Positions 17,935-25,377 of a DNA stretch of 64,000 nt are shown here, piece by piece (the first letter of the stretch is position 1; each line of letters begins with the position of its first letter). Below the pieces are notes generated by a model. It searched no databases. It saw only the letters and a list, made by a program, of their open reading frames with translations, and was not told the DNA's origin. Origin of the DNA: Rhabdobacter roseus (GTDB lineage Bacteria; Bacteroidota; Bacteroidia; Cytophagales; Spirosomataceae); assembly GCF_014202275.1 (NCBI RefSeq), contig NZ_JACHGF010000004.1, forward strand, positions 208,928-272,927. Direction: 5' to 3'. Position numbers and translations under genes: made by a program.

Positions 17935-18855
17935 TCAAGGTACCTGGCGGCTCGTCTGGGCGCTGTAGGTACTTTCAAAGATCTTGTCGGCGTTGTTGGC
18001 TTCGAAGCCTTCGCGCCGGTGCTCGCGCCGGATCTGGTCGGCGGGGAGGTGCGCAAACGCTGGAAGCACTCGCCGCTCGGCAAATTCCACGTACGAGCCC
18101 GAAATACGGTACGTTTCGCCTGCGGCAAATTCCGCCTCGATCAGCTCGGCCACCGTGGAGCTCTGGAGTAGCCCGCCGTCGGGGCTTTCCTTGATTTTGC
18201 CCCCCGAATCGTTGAGCCGGAAGCCGTGTTTTTCCAAGAAAGCGTTGAAGGTCGCCACCGTGTTGTAGCCTTCGGGTAGGTTGTGTACGCTGATGGTGAA
18301 GTGGTTGAGATAATACCGATTGTAAATGACCCAGGCGGCGTACTCGCTCTCCCGCAGCAGCGTGAGGTAGTCGGCCAGGGTAGGGGTGCGCCACAGCGGC
18401 TGGTGGAGGAAGGCATCCACGGCGGCGCCGTCGTTCAGATCTAGCCGGTCAACCGGGTCGCTCGTTACTTCGTCGGTATAGCTTTGGATTAGGTGCTGCG
18501 CCTCGGCTGACAGCTCCCGCACGCGTAGCTCGCTCACAAAAATACGCGGGTAGTGCGGCTGCGGCGGACTGTACCAGTAGGCGTCGAGCTTCTTGCCTTC
18601 AAAGTAGTAGTAGTCGCGCTTCTGGTAGCCGTAGTGCAGGAATATCTTTTCAAAAGAGGCTATACCCAACTGCGGTACCCCCAGCGTCCGGAAAGCGATG
18701 TGGTCGTTTTCGATGTCGTCGGCTTGTTGGATAATGCCCTCCTTGATCATGGCGTTGATAATCGCGCTGACGTCAGGTACCCGCTCCTGGTAGCGCGTCA
18801 TGAGTCCGTGCAGGACGGTGTCGAGGGTAGTTTGTGAATTCGCTGAAGTGTTCAT
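17935..18855 (-). CDS. DUF1338 family protein (2-oxoadipate dioxygenase/decarboxylase-like)
   Basis: Likely cytosolic non-heme Fe(II) enzyme of 306 residues related to HglS, which converts 2-oxoadipate to D-2-hydroxyglutarate in D-lysine breakdown. The ATG at 18855 (MNTSANSQTT) is preferred; upstream codons of the open frame overlap a hairpin. Family hallmarks are ENDHIAFRTLG near the N-terminus (first His ligand), NHFTISVHNLPEG (second His) and SGSYVEFAERR (Glu). No other lysine-degradation gene is nearby, so the pathway role is from family knowledge only. Its 3' end converges on the esterase gene. Confidence 0.85.
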   Translation of the reverse strand: MNTSANSQTTLDTVLHGLMTRYQERVPDVSAIINAMIKEGIIQQADDIENDHIAFRTLGVPQLGIASFEKIFLHYGYQKRDYYYFEGKKLDAYWYSPPQPHYPRIFVSELRVRELSAEAQHLIQSYTDEVTSDPVDRLDLNDGAAVDAFLHQPLWRTPTLADYLTLLRESEYAAWVIYNRYYLNHFTISVHNLPEGYNTVATFNAFLEKHGFRLNDSGGKIKESPDGGLLQSSTVAELIEAEFAAGETYRISGSYVEFAERRVLPAFAHLPADQIRREHRREGFEANNADKIFESTYSAQTSRQVP

Positions 18856-18878
18856 AGAATAAAGTTTAGGGAATGGAA

Positions 18879-18911
18879 ATCTCTGGCACTGTTCCAAACA
18901 GTGCCAGAGAT
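18879..18911. repeat. Palindrome beside the decayed transposase
   Basis: Perfect 15-base arms (18879-18893 and 18897-18911) with a 3-base loop lie 26 bases beyond the stop codon of the transposase remnant and 24 bases upstream of the DUF1338 start. It may be the terminator of the former transposase gene or a REP-type palindrome linked to it. Confidence 0.5.
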
Positions 18912-18936
18912 CTTGATCGGTTTGGTAGTTGTAAAC

Positions 18937-19165
18937 TTACAAAATTTGCTTGATCACATCTTCCTGAATGACCTGATACGATTCCTGATAAAGATGATCG
19001 AAATGAAGGGATGGGAATTGGCGGGCCAACGCTTGATGACCCAAAGTACCTCGGCGCAGCCCAGCGTAATCCCGCAAAGAAGAAAAACGCCAGTCTTCCA
19101 GGCGACTTACCAAACGAGCCCGCAGTGGATTTTGGGGGATGTAGGGGAAGCAAGCCTTACTGTAA
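18937..19165 (-). pseudogene. Remnant of a REP-associated (Y1 family) transposase, 3' part only
   Basis: A minus-strand frame ending in TAA at 18937-18939 encodes YIPQNPLRARLVSRLEDWRF and then SSLRDYAGLRRG and a helical tail. This matches the C-terminus of REP-associated tyrosine transposases (Y-I-x-x-N-P-x-R-A-x-L-V...DW-x-x-S-S). The HUH motif, catalytic Tyr region and start are missing: upstream of about 19165 the frame degenerates and I found no continuation in another frame. It is therefore a decayed copy. Its palindrome neighbour (18879-18911) fits the usual association with REP elements. Confidence 0.7.
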
Positions 19166-19328
19166 ATATCCTTCGTAGGCTATCGGTAAGGCATTTGAAT
19201 TTGGTATTTTGGGTAAAAAACGAGCCAGCTACGAACCGCGCCTGAGCGGGTTTCGCTCCTCCCCCAGGCAGGCTACCCGTATGGACGGCTACGAAGAACA
19301 TAAGGGGACGTTCTTTCTTAAGGTGAAA

Positions 19329-20258
19329 TTATCTCGCGTAGAAAGTCGCTAGTTGTTCCAATCTCGGTTTGACCAGCACGTTCTTCATCGGCTCAAATCT
19401 CACCAGCTCAACCTTGTCTTTGGTAACAACCACGTAAAATGGCTGATTCAACCTAGCCGTGAGGTGATAGATTGTTGCAAGCTCCGCAATATCCTCAAAC
19501 CAAGCTGCCATGGCATATAAAGACGGATACGGCGTCTGTGCGAGCTTCCGATACACTTCCGGCGCGAGGCGGATCGATACGGCTTTCCCACTTCGGAATC
19601 GGGTTTGTTCCAGTAAAGAATCAAGGTATAACTCGGCGGGTACATTCATTTTGCGCCAACTATTTTTTGTAAAAGGAGTTGGTTCTACGACGGCATTTCT
19701 TTCGGCAGGATGGGGGGTAATGTCCATCACCGCGTCGACAACGTGCGTAGCCTCATGCATCAGCACGTAAATGATGGCATCCAGGTTACCGCCTTCTACC
19801 CGTATTTGATAACTAGAATCAGCTGCTGGCGTGAAGCAAGTATTTTCTTTCCACGTAGCCCATGCTGAAATGTTCTCCTCCAACAAGTCCGCACGAAACG
19901 TAATGTTGAACATTTTTAATCCACCGACTGACTCAACGGGTGAGGTTAATGCCGTGTTCGGCATGTTATCCAGGAAGCTAATGCTATGCAAATGTCGTTT
20001 CAAAATACGCTCATGCAAAGGCGGCAACAAGGTAAAAGCATGGGTTACCTTTTCTCTTTCGGTCGGCGTCAGTGGATGATTAACGGGTTTCATGCCAGCC
20101 TCGTGGAAACGATTAAAAACACTAACAGGGGCCATGCTTATCCGTTGCGACGGGTCGTTTAGATAGGTCGAATCTAAGGTTTGCGCCGAAGTGAAGGCGG
20201 TAAAAAACAACATGATCACGACGGAGACTGCCCAAGTAAGCGCTGATTTCCTCATCAT
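19329..20258 (-). CDS. Putative secreted zinc-dependent HExxH protein
   Basis: Protein of 309 residues with a signal peptide ending AFTSAQ. It carries HEATH at residues 168-172 (YVLMHEATHVVD), the zinc-binding motif of zincin peptidases, and a later acidic helix WFEDIAELATIYH (about 253-265) that could supply the third ligand. No named family recognised. The start is MMRKS at 20258; the second Met is equally possible. It has almost no GGTAC words, unlike nearly all surrounding DNA, and lies in the same patch as a dead transposase, so recent acquisition is likely. Peptidase activity is inferred from the motif. Confidence 0.7.
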   Translation of the reverse strand: MMRKSALTWAVSVVIMLFFTAFTSAQTLDSTYLNDPSQRISMAPVSVFNRFHEAGMKPVNHPLTPTEREKVTHAFTLLPPLHERILKRHLHSISFLDNMPNTALTSPVESVGGLKMFNITFRADLLEENISAWATWKENTCFTPAADSSYQIRVEGGNLDAIIYVLMHEATHVVDAVMDITPHPAERNAVVEPTPFTKNSWRKMNVPAELYLDSLLEQTRFRSGKAVSIRLAPEVYRKLAQTPYPSLYAMAAWFEDIAELATIYHLTARLNQPFYVVVTKDKVELVRFEPMKNVLVKPRLEQLATFYAR

Positions 20259-20357
20259 AATTAGTTCATAATTTTAATCCCCATTCGTTTTCTCAGAATG
20301 CTCCGTTAGCATGCATATACCTTCCCGAAACCTTCCTGCGAATTTATACTTTAACGT

Positions 20358-20681
20358 TTAGCCCGTAATCTTTAATGAGCGGATGGCAGGCCCATCCCAT
20401 TCAAAGTGATACTGCATCACGGCAGGGCTTCCGGGGAATGTGCCGGTTACTTCGACAGTAAGTTTTCCCTTTGAGCCAATTTGATTAAAGTTTAAGGGCT
20501 TTAACTGCATCGAGTACTTTTCAGTGGCTTGCTGTATCCACTGCTTGATTTCGTCTCTACCCGAATAGGACGATCCTTCATCGAAAACGGTGGCTTGTTC
20601 TGTAAAGTAATTAGCAAATACGGTGCTGTCTAGTTCATTTTGTGACTGAATAAAGCCTTCTATGTTTTCAGGAAGTTTCAT
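20358..20681 (-). CDS. SnoaL/NTF2-like small protein
   Basis: Protein of 107 residues from the ATG at 20681 (another ATG lies at 20687); the frame runs further up only via a TTG inside the end of the SDR gene. The order helix (PENIEGFIQSQNELDSTVFA), NYFTEQATVFDEG, then strands ending VMQYHFEWDGPAIRSLKI is that of the nuclear-transport-factor-2 cone fold used by many small enzymes and binding proteins. It follows the SDR gene after 65 bases on the same strand and is probably co-expressed, under the HxlR regulator opposite. Confidence 0.75.
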   Translation of the reverse strand: MKLPENIEGFIQSQNELDSTVFANYFTEQATVFDEGSSYSGRDEIKQWIQQATEKYSMQLKPLNFNQIGSKGKLTVEVTGTFPGSPAVMQYHFEWDGPAIRSLKITG

Positions 20682-20746
20682 GATCATGAAAGTTTGTGTT
20701 GATAAAAAATGGTCTAATGTATTACTATAAATCAGTAAATGCTTGC

Positions 20747-21535
20747 TCAAATCGTAGGAATGGTACCGCCATCGATCACATATTCGGTGCCGGTGAGGTA
20801 AGCTGCCCGGGGTGAGACCAGGAAGCCAACAAGCTCGGCCACTTCTTCCGGCCAGGCGGGTCTGCCGAAGGGAATGCCGCCCAATGCCTTCATGACGCTG
20901 TTGGTGGCCTGTTCGGTGGTGCCGCCTGAACGCTCGGCGATACGCTCCATCATTCGACTGGAGGCAGTGGTCATAATCCAGCCCGGCGATACGGTGAGTA
21001 CGCGCACGCCGTTGGGCGCGACTTCCTGGGAAAGACTTTTACTATAATTGACCAAAGCTGCTTTCGCTGCTGCATACGGAAGTGTAGAGTCATATAATGG
21101 CAATTTTGCCTGGATGGATGCTATGTGAATGATCACCCCTTCGCGGCGCTCGATCATGCCGGGTAAAAAGCCACGGTCCAGTCGCACAGGTGCCAGCAGA
21201 TTGGTCTGAAAAGTAGATTCCCAATCTTCGTCGGAAAGCACGGCAAAGCCGCCACCCGGGGTTTCTGAGCCGCCCATATTATTGATCAGAATATCCAGGC
21301 GGCCGAATTTTTCAACTATTTCATCCACCACTTTCTGGGTCCCGTCCGGTTTGCTTAAATCAGCCGAAAGGAAGTGGATGCCATTTGTTTCGTTTTCTGG
21401 TTTGTTTCTTGCCGTAATGATTACGGTTGCCCCTGCTTTCTGAAGGCGGTCGGCGATGGCCTTGCCAGCTCCTTTGCTTCCTCCGGTTACCAGAGCAATT
21501 TTATCATTAAGTTCGTTTTCAAAAGTAAAGTCCAT
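20747..21535 (-). CDS. SDR family NAD(P)-dependent oxidoreductase
   Basis: Classical short-chain dehydrogenase of 262 residues. The Rossmann motif is TGGSKGAGKAI (about 17-27), the NNAG-equivalent is NNMGG, the catalytic Ser lies in IASIQAK and the YxxxK dyad in PYAAAK, with the C-terminal YLTGTEYVIDGG usual for the family. The substrate is unknown. A divergent HxlR-family gene starts 128 bases away; HxlR regulators often control an adjacent redox or detoxification gene, so control of this gene is a reasonable inference. GGTAC words are nearly absent here, as in the rest of this patch. Confidence 0.9.
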   Translation of the reverse strand: MDFTFENELNDKIALVTGGSKGAGKAIADRLQKAGATVIITARNKPENETNGIHFLSADLSKPDGTQKVVDEIVEKFGRLDILINNMGGSETPGGGFAVLSDEDWESTFQTNLLAPVRLDRGFLPGMIERREGVIIHIASIQAKLPLYDSTLPYAAAKAALVNYSKSLSQEVAPNGVRVLTVSPGWIMTTASSRMMERIAERSGGTTEQATNSVMKALGGIPFGRPAWPEEVAELVGFLVSPRAAYLTGTEYVIDGGTIPTI

Positions 21536-21628
21536 GAGCTTGCTGATTGGTTTAGGACAAATTTCAGCACAATGCTTATAGCCGACAAGTAGGGATTTAC
21601 GATTCAGATACGGATAAATTTATCCCTA

Positions 21629-21659
21629 TTGAACCGTTACAAGCCTATGTTTATATTTG
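21629..21659 (+). promoter_or_regulatory. Promoter of the HxlR gene, possibly giving a leaderless mRNA
   Basis: TTG at 21629-21631 and TATATTTG at 21652-21659 match the Bacteroidota -33/-7 pattern with a 20-base spacer. The -7 box ends only 4 bases before the ATG at 21664, so transcription would begin at or next to the start codon. Confidence 0.55.
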
Positions 21660-21663
21660 CAGG

Positions 21664-22023
21664 ATGTACGAAAGAAAAACAATACCTGACCTAAACTGCG
21701 GGCTCGACCTGATCGGCGAAGTGCTTTATGGCAAATGGAAGATGCGGCTCTTGTGGTTTATCAACGAGGGCTTTCAACGCCCCAGCGAGCTGCAACGGAA
21801 AATTCCTGGAGCGTCCCGCCGGGTGTTGAATGTACAGTTAAAAGAGCTCGAAAGCCACGAGCTGGTTGGAAAGACAATTTACCCCGTTGTTCCGCCCAAA
21901 GTCGAATATTATCTCACCGATTTTGGAAAGTCGCTGGTACCGCTTATTGGCGCAATTGGGCACTGGGGCGACCAGCATGAGCAGCGCTTACGGATACTCA
22001 TTGAAAAAAACCTCCAGTCTTAG
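21664..22023 (+). CDS. HxlR family winged-helix transcriptional regulator
   Basis: DNA-binding regulator of 119 residues. The HxlR signature is clear: CGLDLIGEVLYGKWKMRLLW, then RPSELQRKIPGASRRVLNVQ as the recognition helix region, LKELESHELV and the wing (YPVVPPKVEYYLTDFGKSL). Many family members use an N-terminal Cys as a redox or electrophile sensor; here Cys12 is present. It is transcribed away from the SDR and NTF2-like genes, the classic arrangement for a local regulator, and has a near-perfect promoter at 21629-21659. The signal is unknown. Confidence 0.9.
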   Translation: MYERKTIPDLNCGLDLIGEVLYGKWKMRLLWFINEGFQRPSELQRKIPGASRRVLNVQLKELESHELVGKTIYPVVPPKVEYYLTDFGKSLVPLIGAIGHWGDQHEQRLRILIEKNLQS

Positions 22024-22425
22024 CCGGTCATCATGGCGGCGAATACCGGCGTGGTACCCATTCCGCCAACCGAAGCCGCCGTGGATTTCCCACAGCAGCT
22101 TCGAATTTCAGGTGTAGGCGAGTGAATACGGCCCGGCGGTTGGGTGATCCGCGCCGGGGGTGGTGATAAGGTACGGATGAAAAGTTCACCTTTTCATCCG
22201 TATGGCAATATGATCTTAGCTAATCCTGTTGGTACCTACACGTATCTGGTTGAGCAGCTTAACACATTGAACTCTGCCTATGTACAACTTATAAGGCGCA
22301 GCCCGTACTTCCCTTCCCCTGTTTACTATCCGGCGAGTTGGTACAAACGAAAAGGAATTGATCTATTTTCCGGAAACCTTTCGAACTTTGCGGTTCAGCA
22401 TTCATTCACCAATCGAGCAAGTACC
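22024..22425. other. Gap upstream of argH with a hairpin and possible gene debris
   Basis: This 402-base gap holds a hairpin at 22172-22202 (listed separately). A 30-codon frame from 22033 to 22125 (tail PTEAAVDFPQQLRISGVGE) looks faintly like the end of a degraded gene but matches nothing I know. The argH frame is open upstream to 22144, yet that part lacks lyase similarity and is treated as untranslated leader. Confidence 0.4.
22172..22202. terminator. Hairpin upstream of argH
   Basis: Perfect 13-base arms (22172-22184 and 22190-22202) with a 5-base loop. It sits 150 bases after the HxlR stop codon and 220 bases before the argH start. It could end HxlR transcription or attenuate argH; there is no adjacent T run. 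Confidence 0.45.
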
Positions 22426-23763
22426 TTGAAACTCTGGCAAAAAGAAAATACCGTTACCTCTGAAAAAATGGAACGCTTCACGGTGGGCCGCGACCGCGAA
22501 CTGGACGTATACCTGGCCGAATTTGACGTACTGGGCAACCTGGCCCACGCAACCATGCTCGAGACCATCGGGCTGCTGACGGCCGAGGATTTAGCGGCGC
22601 TGCGCGCCGAGCTGAAAGTGATTTACGCGCAGATCCAGGAAGGTACTTTCGTGATCGAAGAGGGTGTGGAAGACGTGCATTCGCAGGTAGAACTTCTGCT
22701 GACCCGGAAGCTGGGCGATGTCGGTAAGAAAATCCACAGCGGCCGTTCGCGCAACGACCAGGTACTTGTAGACCTCAAACTCTACACCCGCGACCGCCTC
22801 TGGCAGGTAGTGCGGGCCACGCAACACCTCTTTGAGGTACTGAGTCGGCGCTCGGAGCAACACAAGGATGATCTGCTACCGGGCTACACGCACCTACAGA
22901 TCGCCATGCCGTCGTCGTTTGGGCTCTGGTTTGGCGCTTACGCCGAGGCGCTGATCGACGACGTAGTGCAGCTCCAGGCCGCCTACCGGCTGGCCAACCG
23001 AAATCCGCTGGGCTCGGGCGCGGGCTATGGCTCATCCTTTCCGCTCAATCGTACGCTGACGACGGAGCTGCTGGGTTTTGAGGGGATGCACCACAACGTA
23101 GTCTACGCCCAGATGAGCCGCGGGCGTACCGAGCAGGCGGCGCTGACAGCCCTGGCTTCGTTGGCTGCTACCGTGTCACGCCTGGCGATGGATGTGTGTC
23201 TCTACAACAGCCAGAACTTTGGGTTCATCGTCCTGCCCGACGACCTCACGACGGGCAGTAGCATCATGCCGCACAAGAAAAACCCCGACGTAGCCGAGCT
23301 GCTTCGGGCCAAAACCAACCGTCTCAAGGCCCTGCCGATGGAGGTAACGCTAGTGCTAAGCAACCTACCCTCGGGCTACCACCGCGATATGCAGTTGCTG
23401 AAGGAAATCCTGATGCCGGCCTTTGACGAAGTGCTGGATTGCCTGGACATCGCTGCGTTCATGCTCGAGCACATGCAGGTAAAGCCGAATCTTCTGGATG
23501 AGGCCAAGTACGACCTGCTCTTTAGCGTGGAGCGCGTCAATGCCCTCGTGATGCAGGGGGTACCTTTCCGCGATGCGTATCGGCAGGTAGGCAAGGAAAT
23601 TGGCGAAGGTACCTACGCGCCGCCGCGCGCGCTTCAGCATACCCACGAAGGGAGCATCGGTAACCTGCAAACGACCGAAATCACCGCCCGGATGCAAGCG
23701 GAACTGGCGCGGTTTGGGTTTGATCAGGTAGAGAAAGCGCTGCAAAACCTGCTCGAAGCGTGA
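22426..23763 (+). CDS. argH: Argininosuccinate lyase
   Basis: Cytosolic enzyme splitting argininosuccinate into arginine and fumarate, the last step of arginine synthesis. The fumarase/aspartase signature SSIMPHKKNPDVAE is present, as are SGRSRNDQV and TRAQPAV-equivalent HTHLQIA segments. I place the start at TTG 22426 because the protein then begins MKLWQKENTV, as family members do, giving 445 residues; the first ATG (22468) would cut off this conserved part. A heme/VCBS lipoprotein gene overlaps its stop codon by 4 bases. argB lies 13 kb away, so the arginine genes are scattered. Confidence 0.93.
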   Translation: MKLWQKENTVTSEKMERFTVGRDRELDVYLAEFDVLGNLAHATMLETIGLLTAEDLAALRAELKVIYAQIQEGTFVIEEGVEDVHSQVELLLTRKLGDVGKKIHSGRSRNDQVLVDLKLYTRDRLWQVVRATQHLFEVLSRRSEQHKDDLLPGYTHLQIAMPSSFGLWFGAYAEALIDDVVQLQAAYRLANRNPLGSGAGYGSSFPLNRTLTTELLGFEGMHHNVVYAQMSRGRTEQAALTALASLAATVSRLAMDVCLYNSQNFGFIVLPDDLTTGSSIMPHKKNPDVAELLRAKTNRLKALPMEVTLVLSNLPSGYHRDMQLLKEILMPAFDEVLDCLDIAAFMLEHMQVKPNLLDEAKYDLLFSVERVNALVMQGVPFRDAYRQVGKEIGEGTYAPPRALQHTHEGSIGNLQTTEITARMQAELARFGFDQVEKALQNLLEA

Positions 23764-25307
23764 TAAGATTCCGAACGCTGGGAAAGTACCTCGTGGTGGC
23801 TACGGCAGGTACTTTGGGGTACTGGTCATGTGGGGTACCTGACCGCTCCGAAGGCGAAGCCCTGGCACGAACACACTGTGGTAGCTGCCACCTGTTTCCG
23901 GAACCGGCGCTGCTGCCCAAAAATAGTTGGCAGGAAAGCGTGTTGCCCCACATGGCCCTGCGGCTGGGACTGGCGCAGGAAGGGCTCGACCCGCTGGGAG
24001 CGCTGCACTACGAGGAAATTGCCCGCGTCACGCAAGCCAATGTATTCCCGAAAGACCCGGTGGTGAGCAAGGCGGACTGGCAAAAAATAGTGCAATACTA
24101 CCTGAGCGCCGCGCCGGATAGCCTGGTGGATACTTCCCAAATGGATACGCTTCGCAGGGTACCTGTGCAGGTACTTACCAATTTTACCGTAAAACCCGTG
24201 CAAAGTCCGCTGGAGGCGATGGTGACGGCGATCCGCTACGATTCTCTACACCAGCAGATCTGGGTAGGCCAGCGGATGGGGGGCATGCATATTTTGGATA
24301 AACAGCTACGCACAACGGATTCCCTCTTCCGCCCACAAAGCCCTTTATCAGACTTACGAAGTCTGCCGGATGGTACCCGGCAAGTACTTCATATGGGTAT
24401 CATGGACCCGAACGACCAGACCACTGGCGAGTGGGTCAGCCTGCGTAAACAAGCGGGTAGCTGGCAGGGGCGTCGCCTCATTACGGGGCTACAGCGGCCG
24501 GTCCATGCCTCGTTTCAGGATATCAACGAAGATGGCCACGAGGATGTAGTATTGTGCGAATACGGGAACTACACGGGGCAGCTGAGCTGGTACGAAGCCA
24601 CGCCTACCGACAGCCTGCAACGGCACATTATCGAAAATCGCCCCGGTGCCCGGATCACCTATTGGCACGATTACAACGGCGACGGCCGCAAAGACCTGTG
24701 GGTACTTTGGGCGCAGGGCGACGAGCAACTAGCGGTGTACCTGAACGGCGGCAAGGGGAATTTTGTCAAAAAAATATTACTCCGCTTCCCACCTGTCTAC
24801 GGCTCAGGGTACTTTGAGCTGGCCGACTTCAACGCCGATGGCCACGTGGACATGCTGTACGTCAACGGCGACAATGCCGATCTTTCCCATACCCTAAAGC
24901 CCTACCACGGGCTACGCATCTACCTCAACGACGGCAAAGGTACTTTTACCGAAAAGTACTTTTATCCGCTGCACGGAGCTACTCAGGCCCTGGCGCGCGA
25001 CTTCGACGGCGACGGCGATCTGGACATTGCGGCGATTGCGTTTTTTCCGGACTTCAGCCAGAAGCAGGTAGCGAGCTTTGTGTATTTGGAAAACCAGGGG
25101 AATAACCAGTTTGTGCCCCGCACCTTTGCCGATACAAACCGCGGGCGCTGGCTGACGATGGAAGCCGCAGACGTGGATCAGGATGGCGATCTGGACATCT
25201 TGCTGGGCTCATTTTACCTGACCGTCACGCCTACCCCAACGGAAGCCAAGGAGCGGTGGCAGCGGGAGAAAAAAGGGGTCGTGTTGTTAGAAAATAGGCG
25301 GTTCTGA
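23760..25307 (+). CDS. VCBS/FG-GAP repeat lipoprotein-like protein with a heme-binding CxxCH motif
   Basis: Exported protein of 515 residues starting with GTG at 23760 inside the argH stop codon (GTGA overlap), so the two are translationally coupled. After an N-terminal hydrophobic segment ending YWSC, one heme c motif CGSCH is at residues 40-44. From about 230 on come Asp-rich calcium-binding FG-GAP blades (DINEDGHEDVV, DYNGDGRKDLW, DFNADGHVDML, DFDGDGDLDIA, DVDQDGDLDIL) forming a beta-propeller. Role unknown; a surface electron-transfer or binding protein is plausible. A convergent terminator follows at 25314-25345. Confidence 0.8.
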   Translation: MIRFRTLGKYLVVATAGTLGYWSCGVPDRSEGEALARTHCGSCHLFPEPALLPKNSWQESVLPHMALRLGLAQEGLDPLGALHYEEIARVTQANVFPKDPVVSKADWQKIVQYYLSAAPDSLVDTSQMDTLRRVPVQVLTNFTVKPVQSPLEAMVTAIRYDSLHQQIWVGQRMGGMHILDKQLRTTDSLFRPQSPLSDLRSLPDGTRQVLHMGIMDPNDQTTGEWVSLRKQAGSWQGRRLITGLQRPVHASFQDINEDGHEDVVLCEYGNYTGQLSWYEATPTDSLQRHIIENRPGARITYWHDYNGDGRKDLWVLWAQGDEQLAVYLNGGKGNFVKKILLRFPPVYGSGYFELADFNADGHVDMLYVNGDNADLSHTLKPYHGLRIYLNDGKGTFTEKYFYPLHGATQALARDFDGDGDLDIAAIAFFPDFSQKQVASFVYLENQGNNQFVPRTFADTNRGRWLTMEAADVDQDGDLDILLGSFYLTVTPTPTEAKERWQREKKGVVLLENRRF

Positions 25308-25313
25308 AAACAC

Positions 25314-25345
25314 AAAGAAGCGGGGGAAAAACCACCCGCTTCTTT
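25314..25345. terminator. Convergent terminator between the VCBS gene and SusD (pair 2)
   Basis: Perfect 11-base arms (25314-25324 and 25335-25345) around a 10-base loop, placed between two genes that end toward each other; T or A tracts on either side suit both directions. Confidence 0.65.
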
Positions 25346-25377
25346 AAGAATAGTAACAATCAATCTTTCACCCAAAA

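Noticed and set aside
22144-22425. N-terminal extension of argH
   Set aside because: The frame is open, but the region contains a hairpin and lacks similarity to argininosuccinate lyases, whose N-terminus begins at the TTG-encoded MKLWQK.
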